A stretch of 64,000 nucleotides of DNA from WTFV01 sp965200895 (GCA_965200895.1 CBDAVM010000001.1:682001-746000), one strand, 5' to 3'; positions 25,864 through 35,281 are shown, counted from the first letter of the stretch. The notes: generated from the sequence alone by a model not told the origin. Made by a program: numbers and translations.

Positions 25864-27273
25864 ATGAAGCGTTCTCGTTGGTCCTCGGTGATGGTGTCGG
25901 TGGCCGGCGGCATGGCTGGGGCGTGCGTGCTGGGAACGCCATCGCCCGTGCAGGCGGAGGAGAAATCCGCGCCGCCGACCGTGCCCCCGGGCGTGACCCT
26001 GGTGGAGGTGGTCCGGGAGCTGAACGCGTCGGCCGCCCAGTTGCTCTGGGTCCGGCTCGGGGACGCCGACGGCCGCACGCTGCTGTCCCGCGCCGACGGT
26101 CGGTCCGGGGCCGGCGGCTGCGCGGACGCCTGCCTCGAGTTCGACGCGGATGCTGGGGCCGGTGGCGCGCCGTGCGTCGACGAATGCGCTGCCGAGTTCC
26201 CGCCGCTCGTGGCGCCGGCCGACGCGGCGCCGTTCGGCGACTGGTCCCTGGTGAGCCGCCCCGACGGGCTGTTGCAGTGGGCCTATCAGTCGCGCCCGCT
26301 GCACACCTGGGTCCGGGAGGAAGAACCGGGCGAGGTGGCCACCAACGTCGGTCTGGCCGAGACCGCCAACCTGAAGCTGGCCGCGCGCGGTGAACGGGCG
26401 GGAGCGCTGATACCGCCGCCGGCGTGGCGGGTCGCGCGCTTCGAGCCCGCCCGGTCCATCGACGCGCCGGCCGGCATCAAGGTCCGCCTCGTATCGTCCG
26501 CGCAGGCCGTCGTGCTGACGGACTTCGAAGGGTTCACGCTCTACGCGTTCGATGGCGATGCCACGCGCGACGGTCAGACCTGCTCCAGCCGCGGCTGCGA
26601 GATGGACTGGCTGCCGGTTCCGGCCCCCGCGCTCGCTCTCGACGTGGGCCGCTTCTCGGTGGTGACACGCAGGGACGGATCCCGACAGTGGGCCCACCGG
26701 GGCCGGCCCCTGTATCGCTACCGGGGGGACCTGCTGCCCGGCGACGCGCACGGCCGGGCCGTCGAAGAGCGCTGGACCCTGGCCGGGCTGACGGAGAACT
26801 TCCGGCCGCCGCGGGTGGCGGTAACGGCGCTCGCGGGCTACGGCGACGCCCTGGCCCTCGACGACATGACGCTGTACACCGGCTCCGCGTTCGAGAAGTA
26901 CTGGGGCGGGCGCAACCTGCGCGACAGCTTCAAGAACGCGTATGACCGCGGGAAGCGGCTCGGCGGCGACGCCTGCGCGGATGCCGAGTGCCTGGAGACG
27001 TGGCGCCCGTTCCGTGCATCCGCCGATGCCCGGTCCACCGGCTTCTGGGAGGTCATCACGCGCCGCGACGGCAGCCGCCAGTGGGCCTACAAGGGCTACG
27101 CGGTCTACACCTACGCCGGCGACGAGGCGCCGGGCCAGAACCGGGGACAGGCGACCTACGCTTTCGCGAAGCTCGACGGCAGTCCCGAGGAGATCGAACG
27201 CGCCGTGTGGCTGGCCGAGCTGGGCGAGACCTACGGTGGGGCGGGCGTGTACTGGAACGTCGCCAAGCCGTGA
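25864..27273 (+). CDS. Exported protein with several secreted-repeat (PF03640-type) units
   Basis: 469 residues. A signal peptide (MVSVAGGMAGACVLGTP) ends near VQAEEK. The mature protein has about four copies of the small repeat also known from Lipoprotein_15: CADACLEFDADAGAGGAPC, then WSLVSRPDGLLQWAYQSRPL; CSSRGCEMDWLPVP, then FSVVTRRDGSRQWAHRGRPL; LALDDMTLYTGS...; and WEVITRRDGSRQWAYKGYAV. Each repeat pairs a Cys-rich half with a (V/I)(T)RRDGxxQWAY half. The role is unknown. Such proteins are exported and sometimes sit with redox or cytochrome genes. It lies 63 bp after the DUF1552 gene and is probably co-transcribed. The ATG at 25864 has AGGAGAG upstream. Confidence 0.8.
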   Translation: MKRSRWSSVMVSVAGGMAGACVLGTPSPVQAEEKSAPPTVPPGVTLVEVVRELNASAAQLLWVRLGDADGRTLLSRADGRSGAGGCADACLEFDADAGAGGAPCVDECAAEFPPLVAPADAAPFGDWSLVSRPDGLLQWAYQSRPLHTWVREEEPGEVATNVGLAETANLKLAARGERAGALIPPPAWRVARFEPARSIDAPAGIKVRLVSSAQAVVLTDFEGFTLYAFDGDATRDGQTCSSRGCEMDWLPVPAPALALDVGRFSVVTRRDGSRQWAHRGRPLYRYRGDLLPGDAHGRAVEERWTLAGLTENFRPPRVAVTALAGYGDALALDDMTLYTGSAFEKYWGGRNLRDSFKNAYDRGKRLGGDACADAECLETWRPFRASADARSTGFWEVITRRDGSRQWAYKGYAVYTYAGDEAPGQNRGQATYAFAKLDGSPEEIERAVWLAELGETYGGAGVYWNVAKP

Positions 27274-27440
27274 AGTAAAGGGAAACGTCCACTCGGCGAC
27301 ACGCACCTCGTTGCCCGACCGTGGAACCAGCGGAAGACGAACCTCTGCGAGCGGCGTCTTTGGTAGCATGTGAGGTATCAGTCACCGGTTCCCGTTGTGG
27401 TCGACACGTCGCCCATACGGCCGAACGAGGAGAAAACGAG

Positions 27441-28235
27441 ATGTTCAACAGGATCAGGCCCGTGCCCGCTGCCGGCGCCTCGAACACGCCGCCAACAGCG
27501 TCGCGCCGAGCCTTTGGACAGAGTCTTGGCCTGTCGGCCGCCGGGCTTGCCCTCGCGGGATGCTCCGCGTCCGAGCCCGCGGCCGACTCGGCGCCCGCCG
27601 AGACGGCGGTCGACCAGGGGTTCGCGCCGGCCCAGGATGCTGCGTCACAGGCTGCCGTCACGCCTGACGCCGCCCTCACGCTCCTTGCCGACGGCAACGC
27701 GAGATTCGTCGCCGGGACTCCTGTCCGTCGCGACTACAGCGCTCAGATTCGAGCGACCGCCGCCGGGCAGTACCCGTTCGCGGTCGTGCTCGGGTGCATC
27801 GATTCGCGAGTCCCCATCGAGACGGTCTTCGATCAGGGGATCGGGGACATCTTCGCGGCCAGGGTCGCCGGCAACATCGTGAACACCGAACTGCTCGGCA
27901 GCATGGAATTCGCCTGCCAGCTCGCCGGGTCGAAGCTCGTGGTCGTACTCGGGCACACCTCGTGCGGCGCCGTGAAGGGCGCCATCAGCAGCGCCCGGCT
28001 CGGCAATCTCACGCAGCTCGTGCAGAAGATCGAACCCGCCGTGGAGGCGAACGAAGGCGAGCGCGATGTCGACAACGCCGACTACGTCGACGGGGTTGCC
28101 GAAGAGAACGTGCGCATGGTGATGGCGGAGATTCGCCGAGAAAGCCCGGTACTGGCCGCGATGGAGCAGGAACAAGCGATCCGAATCGTGGGCGGGATGT
28201 ATGACGTCTCCACCGGCCTCGTGCGCTTCATCTGA
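27441..28235 (+). CDS. Lipoprotein beta-carbonic anhydrase (Tat-type signal)
   Basis: 264 residues. It interconverts CO2 and bicarbonate. The N-terminus has SRRAFGQ (22-28), a twin-arginine motif, then a hydrophobic stretch and a lipobox LALAG-C41, so export and lipidation are predicted. The mature domain carries the beta-class zinc ligands: Cys and Asp-Arg in LGCIDSRVP, and His/Cys in VLGHTSCGAVKGAI. DIFAARVAGNIVN and IRIVGGMYDVSTGLVRFI complete the signature. The ATG at 27441 is preceded by CGAGGAGAA. The frame is open upstream, but those residues are not conserved. The DUF2490 gene starts 2 bp after its stop, so the two form one unit. Confidence 0.93.
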   Translation: MFNRIRPVPAAGASNTPPTASRRAFGQSLGLSAAGLALAGCSASEPAADSAPAETAVDQGFAPAQDAASQAAVTPDAALTLLADGNARFVAGTPVRRDYSAQIRATAAGQYPFAVVLGCIDSRVPIETVFDQGIGDIFAARVAGNIVNTELLGSMEFACQLAGSKLVVVLGHTSCGAVKGAISSARLGNLTQLVQKIEPAVEANEGERDVDNADYVDGVAEENVRMVMAEIRRESPVLAAMEQEQAIRIVGGMYDVSTGLVRFI

Positions 28236-28237
28236 CC

Positions 28238-28945
28238 ATGCCGCGCGCGTTGCTCGGCGTCCTTCTTCTGGCCGGCGCCATGCTGTCGCCCGGTGCGGCC
28301 CTGGCGCAGACGCCGGTCGACTGGGACCAGCTCGGCGCCTGGTACATGCTGTTCTGGTCGACTCGCTTCGACGACACGTCGGTGGGGTTACAGGGTGATG
28401 TGCAGCACCGCAACTGGAACATGGGAACCGACCTGGAGCAGTTGCTGATCCGGGGCGGCCTGACCTACGCCCTGCCCGAATCCCCCGTGCTGCTGACTGG
28501 TGGTGTGGCGCACATCACGAGCGGCGCCTTCGGCGACAACGACGAGACCAGCCCGGAGCGACGCGTGTATCAGGAGGCGCTGGTTCGCCAGCCTTTGGGA
28601 CGGGTCGTTTCTCTGCGCCACCGCTACCGGTACGAACAGCGTTGGGTTGACGGCCACGACTTCCGGACACGGTTTCGCTACGCCCTGTTCGGCAATGTCG
28701 CGCTGAATGGACGGGGGACCGGAAACGGGTCCGTTTACCTGGCGCTGTACAACGAAGTCTTCCTCAACGGGGAGCTCGAAATCGGGCCGGGCAGGACGGT
28801 GGAACGCTTCGACCGCAACCGGTTCTACACCGCACTTGGCTTCGGAGTCAGCGACCGGTACCAGGTCCAGGCCGGCTACATGATCCAGACGGTACCAGGC
28901 GGCTCGAAGGGGCAGATCCAGATCAGTCTCCACGCATCCTTCTGA
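28238..28945 (+). CDS. DUF2490 outer-membrane protein
   Basis: 235 residues with a cleaved signal peptide (LLGVLLLAGAMLSPGAALA-Q). The mature part fits DUF2490: DWDQLGAWYMLFWSTRF, DVQHRNWNMGTDLEQLLIRG, RQPLGRVVSLRHRYRYEQRW and FRYALFGNVALNG, with alternating hydrophobic strands and a C-terminal Phe (ISLHASF), as in outer-membrane beta-barrels. Function is unknown. It begins 2 bp after the carbonic anhydrase stop, suggesting coupled expression. 28946-29179 has no gene. Confidence 0.85.
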   Translation: MPRALLGVLLLAGAMLSPGAALAQTPVDWDQLGAWYMLFWSTRFDDTSVGLQGDVQHRNWNMGTDLEQLLIRGGLTYALPESPVLLTGGVAHITSGAFGDNDETSPERRVYQEALVRQPLGRVVSLRHRYRYEQRWVDGHDFRTRFRYALFGNVALNGRGTGNGSVYLALYNEVFLNGELEIGPGRTVERFDRNRFYTALGFGVSDRYQVQAGYMIQTVPGGSKGQIQISLHASF

Positions 28946-29179
28946 AGGTATCACCGGGTCCGGCACGGCGGCAGACCGCGCCGGCCGGCGCGCGCGGAGC
29001 CTCCAGGGCGCTCCATGGCCGACGAGGCGCAGGTGCGGAGCACGCCCTCGGACGACCCGCCCTGCAGGTCTTCGTGGTGCACGCCGCCAAGGTCGTCGTG
29101 GACCGCCGCTCGGACGAGTGGGTGGAGAGGGTGCATGAATTTTCTGCGGCGCTGGCGCCGCGACGGGAGCACTTGAGTC

Positions 29180-31168
29180 ATGTGCAGGTCTTTCCGGTTG
29201 TTCCCGGTGGCGCTGATGACGGCGGCGGTGGTTCCTGCCGAGGCGCAGTCTCCGGCCGGCGAGTGGCGCCACTTCGGCGCCGACGCGGCGTTCACCCGCT
29301 ATTCCCCGCTCGATCGGATCAACCACGAGAATGTCGGCGAGCTGGAGATCGCGTGGCGTCGGCCGGCGGCCGATCCGGAGCTGCAGGCGGCGTTTCCGGA
29401 TCTGGGGATCAGTGCGTACCTGCGGTCGACGCCGATTCTCGTCGACGGCGTGCTCTACGCACCCAACGCGCAAGGGCTGCTGGAGGCGTTCGATCCGGCC
29501 ACGGGAGAGACCCTCTGGCGGCAGCCGCCGTTCGCCGCCACCGCGGCGGAGGTCGCCGGCGGAAGCACGAGGGGCGCCGCCTACTGGACCGACGGGACGG
29601 ACCGGCGGCTGCTGCTGGTCCGCGGCGGGTATCTCTACGCGCTCGACGCGCGGACCGGACGGCGGGTGGCGTCGTTCGGTCTCGCCGACCAGGGGCGGGT
29701 GGACCTGGACTGGGAGCATCCGCTCGCCGGCGAGTTCGACTGGACGGCGGGGCCGATCGTGGTCGGCGACGTGGTGGTCGTCGCGGGCACCACCGGCGGA
29801 TCCGGCGACGGCGGCATCGTTCGCGAGGCGGCTCCCGAGGACGTCCGCGGTTTCGACGTGCGGACCGGCGAGCTGCGCTGGACGTTCCACGTCGTCCCGC
29901 GGGCCGGGGAGTTCGGCGCCGACACCTGGGGCGACGGCTCCGGCGCGTACTCGGGCGACCTGGGGTCGTGGTGCTGCCTGACCGCCGACGAGGCGCTGGG
30001 GTACGTCTACGTGCCGCTGTCGGCCCCCACCGGGATGGTCTATGGCGGGCACCGGCCGGGCGACAATCTCTTCTCGGACAGCCTCGTCGCGCTCGACGCG
30101 GCCACCGGCCAACGGGTGTGGCACTTCCAGATGGTGCACCACGACGTCTGGGAGTACGACACCGTCGGCCCGCCCATCCTCGGCGACATCACGGTCGACG
30201 GCCGCCGCGTCCGGGCCGTGATGCAGCCGAGCAAGACGGCGTTCCTGTACGTGTTCGACCGCGAGACCGGCGAGCCGGTGTGGCCGATCGAGGAGCGCGA
30301 GGTGCCGCAATCGATCGTGCCGGGCGAACGCACGTCACCGACGCAGCCGTTCCCCACGAAGCCCCCGCCGTTCGACCGGCAGGGCGTCACCGTGGACGAC
30401 CTCATCGACTTCACCCCGGAGCTGCGCGCCGCCGCTCTCGAAGCGGTGGAGTCGCTGGTGCTGGGGCCGCTGTTCACGCCGCCGTGGCCGCGCGGCGGCG
30501 CGTCCGACGGCAAGGTCGGGACGCTGACCGTGCCGGGCGGCTGGGGCGCGGGCAACTGGCACACGGGGGCGTTCGACCCGGAAACGGGCATCTACTACGC
30601 CGTATCCCACACGCAGCCGACGGTCTGGAGCGTGGCGCCGACCACGGCGGAGGACGCCACGCTCGCCTGGGCGACTGCGCGCGGGGAGGAGCTGCGGGTG
30701 CCGACCCCGCGGCCGCACGGGCTGCCGATCACGAAGCCGCCCTACGGGCGCATCACCGCCCTCGACATCAACCGCGGCGAGCTGGCATGGATGGTCCCCA
30801 ACGGCGACGGCCCGCGCAACCACCCGCGGCTGCGGCACCTCGACCTGCCGCCGCTCGGCATTCCCAACCGCCCGGCGCCGCTCGTCACCGGCAGCCTGCT
30901 GTTTCTCGGGGAGGGCAGCGACGCCATCATGGGCACCCTGCGCGGTGACGGCGACCCGTCCGATCCCGAGCAGGACCAGTCGTGGCGGTGGGGTCGGAAG
31001 TTCCGCGCCTACGACAAGGCCACCGGCGCCGTGGTGTGGGAGACGGAGCTGCCGGCCGGCACCACCGGCGGCCCGATGACCTACCTGCATGAGAGCCGGC
31101 AGTACATCGTGGTCGCGGTCGGCGCCCGCGACGCGATCCCCGAGTGGGTGGCACTGGCGCTGCCGTAG
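29180..31168 (+). CDS. PQQ-dependent dehydrogenase (quinoprotein glucose dehydrogenase-like)
   Basis: 662 residues. A short signal (LFPVALMTAAVVPAEA-Q) is followed directly by the propeller start EWRHFGADAAFTRYSPLDRI. Blade motifs include LEAFDPATGETLWRQPP, LYALDARTGRRVASFG and LVALDAATGQRVWHFQMVHH (then DVWEYDTVGPP). The residues around WSVAPTTAEDATLAW and LDINRGELAWMVPNGDGPRN fit the membrane-type glucose/quinate dehydrogenase propeller, but the N-terminal membrane anchor of that group is absent, so a soluble periplasmic enzyme is likely. There is no CxxCH, unlike the paralogue at 0.8 kb. A Cys-Cys pair (SWCCLTADE) is present. It is convergent with the SLC13 gene, 34 bp away. Confidence 0.88.
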   Translation: MCRSFRLFPVALMTAAVVPAEAQSPAGEWRHFGADAAFTRYSPLDRINHENVGELEIAWRRPAADPELQAAFPDLGISAYLRSTPILVDGVLYAPNAQGLLEAFDPATGETLWRQPPFAATAAEVAGGSTRGAAYWTDGTDRRLLLVRGGYLYALDARTGRRVASFGLADQGRVDLDWEHPLAGEFDWTAGPIVVGDVVVVAGTTGGSGDGGIVREAAPEDVRGFDVRTGELRWTFHVVPRAGEFGADTWGDGSGAYSGDLGSWCCLTADEALGYVYVPLSAPTGMVYGGHRPGDNLFSDSLVALDAATGQRVWHFQMVHHDVWEYDTVGPPILGDITVDGRRVRAVMQPSKTAFLYVFDRETGEPVWPIEEREVPQSIVPGERTSPTQPFPTKPPPFDRQGVTVDDLIDFTPELRAAALEAVESLVLGPLFTPPWPRGGASDGKVGTLTVPGGWGAGNWHTGAFDPETGIYYAVSHTQPTVWSVAPTTAEDATLAWATARGEELRVPTPRPHGLPITKPPYGRITALDINRGELAWMVPNGDGPRNHPRLRHLDLPPLGIPNRPAPLVTGSLLFLGEGSDAIMGTLRGDGDPSDPEQDQSWRWGRKFRAYDKATGAVVWETELPAGTTGGPMTYLHESRQYIVVAVGARDAIPEWVALALP

Positions 31169-31202
31169 CCGCCGGCGCACTGCGGGCCGGGTCGCCCGCC
31201 GG

Positions 31203-32696
31203 TTACAGCAATCCCACCAGCGGGCCGATCACGATCAACAGCGCCGTCATCAGCACGACCCACACGCCGCTGATCACCAGGCCCGGCGGCAGCATGTCGA
31301 ACATCCGGTAGTAGCCCCGGCTGTAGGTGACCAGCGGCACCGCGTCGAGCGGCAGCAGGAACGCGCACGACGCAGTGAAGATGACGGGCAGCGCGTAGAG
31401 GGCCGGATTCACGCCGGCCGCGGCGCCCAGCACCATGATCGGCGGGATCATCACCGCGTTTATCACCGGGGCGATCGGCAGCATCAGGTGGATGACGACC
31501 GTGAACGCGCTGATGGCCGCGATGAGCGCCACGGCCGGCCAGTCCGCCAGGCCCCCCAGGGCCGACTCGGCCAGCCACGCCGCCAGCCCGGTCCGCGACG
31601 ACGCCTGCCCCAGCGAGGTCACGCCGCCGATGACCATCAGCGTGTCCCACCCCGTCACCTGCTGGACCTCCTTCCAGGTGAACAGGCCGATGCCGGGCAG
31701 GAACATCGCCACCGCGCCCACGACGGCGACCAGGAACGTGTCGAATACCGGCAGCCACGTGCTGGCGATCCACAGCGTGATCATCGCGCCCATGATCGCG
31801 ATCACCTTCCACTCGGCGGAACTGACGGGCCCGATCCGGCGCCGCTCGTCGTGGATCTCGTGCAGCTCGCCGATGGAGGCGATCTCCGGCGGGAAGAACC
31901 GCAGCAGCACCCAGGCCGCGACCGGCAGCAGGACGGCCACCATCGGCACGCCGATGGCCATCCAGTGCAGGAACGGCACCCGCTCGCCGCCCGCCTGCTC
32001 GATCATGACCAGGCCCAGCAGGTTGATGGAGCTGCCGGCCGGCGTGCCGACGCCGCCGATGAGCGCCGCGATCGGGATCCCGATCATCACCGCGCGCCCG
32101 AAGCGCGACCCGGGCCGCAAACCGAGCCGGTCGAGGATGCCGACCGCGATGGCCATGAAGATGGCGGCGGCCGGCACGTCGGAGACGACCATCGAGATGG
32201 CGCCGGTGCCGATCATGAACACGTAGACGGCTCGCGTCGCGTCGGTTCCGGCCCGCGCGATGAGCCACAGCGCGAAGCGGCGGGCCAGTCCGGTCTTCAC
32301 CCAGGCGTGGGCGATCGCGAACATCACCAGCACGAAGAAGAAGACGCTGCTCATGAAGTTGGCGGCGGCCGCGCCGAAGATGGCGCCGGTGGTCGGCGGC
32401 CGGCCGCTCACCAGCGACGCGAGGCCGAAGAGCGGCTGCAGGGCCAGAGCCAGCAGGGCCGTCACCGCGATGGGCAGCGCCTCGGTGGACCACAACACCA
32501 GCACGCCGGCGAAGAGCGCCGCCAGCCGGTGCGCCTCCGGGGGGAGGCCCTCCGGCGTCGGGAGGATCAGAATGAGGCCGGTGACGGCTGCGGCCCCCAG
32601 CAGCCCGGCCGTGGTGGCGTGCGAGCCCGGCGGGGTCGCCTCGGGCCCGCCCGCGCCCGGCGCGCCGGAGTGCGCGCCCGCGGTCTGCTCAGCCAC
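31203..32696 (-). CDS. SLC13/DASS family permease, last gene of the pca operon
   Basis: 497 residues from a GTG start. Family features are LWSTEALPIAVTALLALALQ, the SNT-equivalent motifs (VSDVPAAAIFMAIAVGI; GGVGTPAGSSINL), and the C-terminal half-repeat (CAFLLPLDAVPLVTYSRGYY). About 11 hydrophobic segments are visible. An ORF start at 32768 exists, but the GTG at 32696 is preceded by GGGAGG at the right distance and avoids a basic, non-conserved leader. It follows pcaC by 78 bp. Context suggests it imports an aromatic acid or a carboxylated intermediate, which is inference only, since DASS members usually carry di/tricarboxylates. Confidence 0.87.
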   Translation of the reverse strand: MAEQTAGAHSGAPGAGGPEATPPGSHATTAGLLGAAAVTGLILILPTPEGLPPEAHRLAALFAGVLVLWSTEALPIAVTALLALALQPLFGLASLVSGRPPTTGAIFGAAAANFMSSVFFFVLVMFAIAHAWVKTGLARRFALWLIARAGTDATRAVYVFMIGTGAISMVVSDVPAAAIFMAIAVGILDRLGLRPGSRFGRAVMIGIPIAALIGGVGTPAGSSINLLGLVMIEQAGGERVPFLHWMAIGVPMVAVLLPVAAWVLLRFFPPEIASIGELHEIHDERRRIGPVSSAEWKVIAIMGAMITLWIASTWLPVFDTFLVAVVGAVAMFLPGIGLFTWKEVQQVTGWDTLMVIGGVTSLGQASSRTGLAAWLAESALGGLADWPAVALIAAISAFTVVIHLMLPIAPVINAVMIPPIMVLGAAAGVNPALYALPVIFTASCAFLLPLDAVPLVTYSRGYYRMFDMLPPGLVISGVWVVLMTALLIVIGPLVGLL

Positions 32697-32774
32697 CCGC
32701 GCCTCCCTTCCGCGGCCGCGCCGAGCGGTGCGCGCCGTCGCTCGTATCGCCGGCGGTCGAGACCGCATCGATCC

Positions 32775-33164
32775 TCACGGGCGCCCGCCGACCTCTTCGA
32801 ACAGCTCGCGGGCGATCTGCATCGCCGTCATCGCTGCCGGCGCGCCGCAGTAGATCGCCTGCTGGAGGACGATCTCGTTGATGTCGTCCCTGGTGAAGCC
32901 GCCCTCGCCGAGCGCCGCCCGCACGTGGATGCGGTACTGGTCCCACTGCCGGAGCGCGATCTGCGTCCCGATCACCAGTACGCGCCGCGTGCGGTGGTCG
33001 AGCCCCGGCCGGGTCCAGATCTCGCCCCAGGCGTAGCGCGTGAGCAGATCCTGGAACTCCGCCGTCGCGTCGGTCGTGCCGGCGACGGCCCGGTCGACGT
33101 AGACGTCGCCCAGGATCTCCCGCCGCACCGCCATGCCCGCCGCGTGCCGTTCGCGTTCATCCAT
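32775..33164 (-). CDS. pcaC: 4-carboxymuconolactone decarboxylase
   Basis: 129 residues, the usual PcaC length. It converts gamma-carboxymuconolactone to beta-ketoadipate enol-lactone. The N-terminus MDERERHAAGMAVRREILGD, then ILGDVYVDRAVAG, FQDLLTRYAWGEIWTRPGLD and HRTRRVLVIGTQIALR are diagnostic, with the catalytic-region His retained in YRIHVRAALGEGG and the end INEIVLQQAIYCGAPAA. Its start overlaps the end of pcaB by 8 nt, so translation is coupled. It is cytosolic. Confidence 0.95.
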   Translation of the reverse strand: MDERERHAAGMAVRREILGDVYVDRAVAGTTDATAEFQDLLTRYAWGEIWTRPGLDHRTRRVLVIGTQIALRQWDQYRIHVRAALGEGGFTRDDINEIVLQQAIYCGAPAAMTAMQIARELFEEVGGRP

Positions 33165-34623
33165 CGCTTGCCTCAGCGCCGCCGGCGACCGCCGGGCGAC
33201 CGCCGGGCGGCCGGATGCCGCCGGAGCCGCCCACCCGCTCGATCACGCGGTCGATGTAGCTACGTGCGGCGCCCAGGTAGCCCTCCGGTGCCAGCCGCCG
33301 CGCGATGGCCGCCCGGTCGAGGTGGCGCGTCACCCGCGGGTCGTCGCCCAGCACGTCGCCCAGGGGCCGCCCGTCGTCCGCCGCCCGCCGGCAGGCGTCG
33401 GCGACCGCGGCGTGCGCCTCGTGCTTGCCGATGCGCTCGGCCAGGGCCATCGCGACGGATTCGGCCAGCAGGACGCCACCCGACGCCTCCACGTTGGCCC
33501 GCATCCGATCGGTGTCGACGACCAGCCCATCCAGCGCATCGGCCGCCGCCCGCACGCCGGCGGCCGTCACCACCACCAGATCGGGGAGCGTATCCCATTC
33601 CACCTGCCAGCCGCCGAGGCCGCGTTCGTGCTCCTGCACCATGGAACCGAGCAGGGTCGCCACCAGCCCGGGCGCGCGGCCCGCGGCGGCCAGGGCGATG
33701 GAGGCCGCCACCGGGTTCCGCTTCTGCGGCATCGTCGACGACCCGCCGCGTCCCGGCGCCGGCCGTTCGACCGCCTCGCCGACCTCGGTCTGCGCCAGAA
33801 GCGCCACGTCGCGGCCGATCTTGCCGGCCGCCCCAGCCGCGAGGCCGAGCGCGCCGCCGAGCTGCGCGAACCGGTCGCGGTGCGCGTGCCATGGCAAGTC
33901 CGGCGCGGGCAGGCCCAGCCGCGCGGCCAGCGCCTCGTTCACGGCCGGCCCCGCCGCTCCCAGTGACGCCAGGGTGCCCGATGCGCCCCCGAACTGCAGC
34001 ACGAGCGCCTCGTCGAGCGCCGTCCGCAGGCGCCGCCGCACGCGGTCGAGGGCGTCGGCCCAGCCCGCCGCCTTCAGGCCGAAGGTCACCGGCGTCGCCT
34101 GCTGCAGCCACGTGCGGCCGGCCATGACCGCATCGGCGTGGCGCCGCGCATGCCCCGCCGCCGCCCCCACGCCCCGTGCAAGGTGCTCGAGCACGTCCGG
34201 CATCGCCGCCCGGAGCTGCAGGACGAGCCCCGTGTCCAGGATGTCCTGGCTGGTCGCTCCCCAGTGGACGAAGCGCGCCGCATCGGCGTCGTCCGCCGCC
34301 ACGCGCGCCGTCAGATGCCGCACGACGGGGATGACGGGGTTGCCTGTATCGAGCGCCTCGGCGGCCAGGCGCTCCGTGTCGTACAGCTCCGCGCGGGCCG
34401 CCGCCCGGATGGGCGCCACCGCGCGCGGCGGGATCACCCCGACCGCAGCCTCGGCGGAGGCCAGGGCAGCCTCGACGTCGAGCATCGCCTGAAGCTGTGC
34501 GCGCCCGGAGAAGTGCGCCGCGGCGTCGGCGTCGCCGAGCACCCGCGCGTGGAGGCGCGCGCCGCCGCGTCCGTCCGCAGCGCCCCGGTCGGGGACGACG
34601 GCCCGCGTGGCGGCGTCGGTCAT
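33157..34623 (-). CDS. pcaB: 3-carboxy-cis,cis-muconate cycloisomerase
   Basis: 488 residues. It is a fumarase/aspartase superfamily enzyme that lactonises 3-carboxymuconate. Signatures are the N-terminal AAAHFSGRAQLQAMLDVEAA, HWGATSQDILDTGLVLQL and the catalytic-loop motif GGSSTMPQKRNPVAA. The C-terminus (about the last 100 residues) retains the PcaB-type helical extension. The ATG at 34623 is chosen because the 25 residues before it are not conserved. The gene lies 87 bp after pcaG and overlaps pcaC. Confidence 0.94.
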   Translation of the reverse strand: MTDAATRAVVPDRGAADGRGGARLHARVLGDADAAAHFSGRAQLQAMLDVEAALASAEAAVGVIPPRAVAPIRAAARAELYDTERLAAEALDTGNPVIPVVRHLTARVAADDADAARFVHWGATSQDILDTGLVLQLRAAMPDVLEHLARGVGAAAGHARRHADAVMAGRTWLQQATPVTFGLKAAGWADALDRVRRRLRTALDEALVLQFGGASGTLASLGAAGPAVNEALAARLGLPAPDLPWHAHRDRFAQLGGALGLAAGAAGKIGRDVALLAQTEVGEAVERPAPGRGGSSTMPQKRNPVAASIALAAAGRAPGLVATLLGSMVQEHERGLGGWQVEWDTLPDLVVVTAAGVRAAADALDGLVVDTDRMRANVEASGGVLLAESVAMALAERIGKHEAHAAVADACRRAADDGRPLGDVLGDDPRVTRHLDRAAIARRLAPEGYLGAARSYIDRVIERVGGSGGIRPPGGRPAVAGGAEASDG

Positions 34624-34710
34624 CCTGCGCCCGCCCGTCGAAGGGGTGAAGACCGTTGTCCCGCCGCCGCACAGGCGGGCATCACGCCCGCTCTGCACCG
34701 GTCGAACCCG

Positions 34711-35271
34711 TCAGACATCGAAGAACACCGTCTCGCCCGACCCTTGCAGCACTATGGCGTGGCGGTAGCAACCCGCCGCCACGCGCGCCGCCACCAGCGT
34801 CGGCCGGCGGTCGGGCGGCACGCGGGCAAGGATCGGATCCTGTTCGTTGGACGGCTCGTCGTCGAAATAGATGCGGGTGACCAGCCGCGTCAGCAGCCCG
34901 CGGGCGAAGAGGCCGACGAGCAGGTGCGGGGCCTGCCGCCGGCTGCCGGGTCCCGGCACGGGGCCGGGCTTGACGGTCTCGATGGTGAAGCCGCCCTCGG
35001 AGTCGGTATGCACCCGGCCGAATCCGTCGAAGGTCGGGTCGCGACCCGTGGAGCCCGCATCCTCCGGGTGGTTCCAGCACCCGGCGGCGTTGGCCTGCCA
35101 GATCTCGACGAGCGCATCCGGCACCGGCAGGCCGCTGCCGTCACGGATGGCGCCCTCAAGGGCGATGCGCGGGCCCGGCGGGTTCCCGGCCAGGAGCGAC
35201 AGCCGGCCCTGTTCCGGCACGAGAATCGCGAAGAACGGACCGACCGTCTGGGAGGGCGTCAGGGGCAGCAT
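34711..35271 (-). CDS. pcaG: Protocatechuate 3,4-dioxygenase alpha subunit
   Basis: 186 residues. It starts MLPLTPSQTVGPFFAILVPE, the conserved alpha-subunit opening. It continues with the dioxygenase core (VPDALVEIWQANAAGCWNHP; FDGFGRVHTDSEGGFTIETV) and RQAPHLLVGLFARGLLTRLV. The alpha chain lacks the full set of iron ligands and pairs with PcaH to form the active Fe(III) enzyme, which splits protocatechuate between its hydroxyls. It begins 10 bp after pcaH, as is usual for the pair. Confidence 0.95.
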   Translation of the reverse strand: MLPLTPSQTVGPFFAILVPEQGRLSLLAGNPPGPRIALEGAIRDGSGLPVPDALVEIWQANAAGCWNHPEDAGSTGRDPTFDGFGRVHTDSEGGFTIETVKPGPVPGPGSRRQAPHLLVGLFARGLLTRLVTRIYFDDEPSNEQDPILARVPPDRRPTLVAARVAAGCYRHAIVLQGSGETVFFDV

Positions 35272-35281
35272 GTCCCGGCGT

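Noticed and set aside
22576..27369. 1597-codon open frame on the minus strand
   Set aside because: It is antisense to four genes with clear domains. Long antisense frames are a by-product of very high GC at third positions. The translation is low-complexity (Arg, Gly, Ala, Val, Gln).
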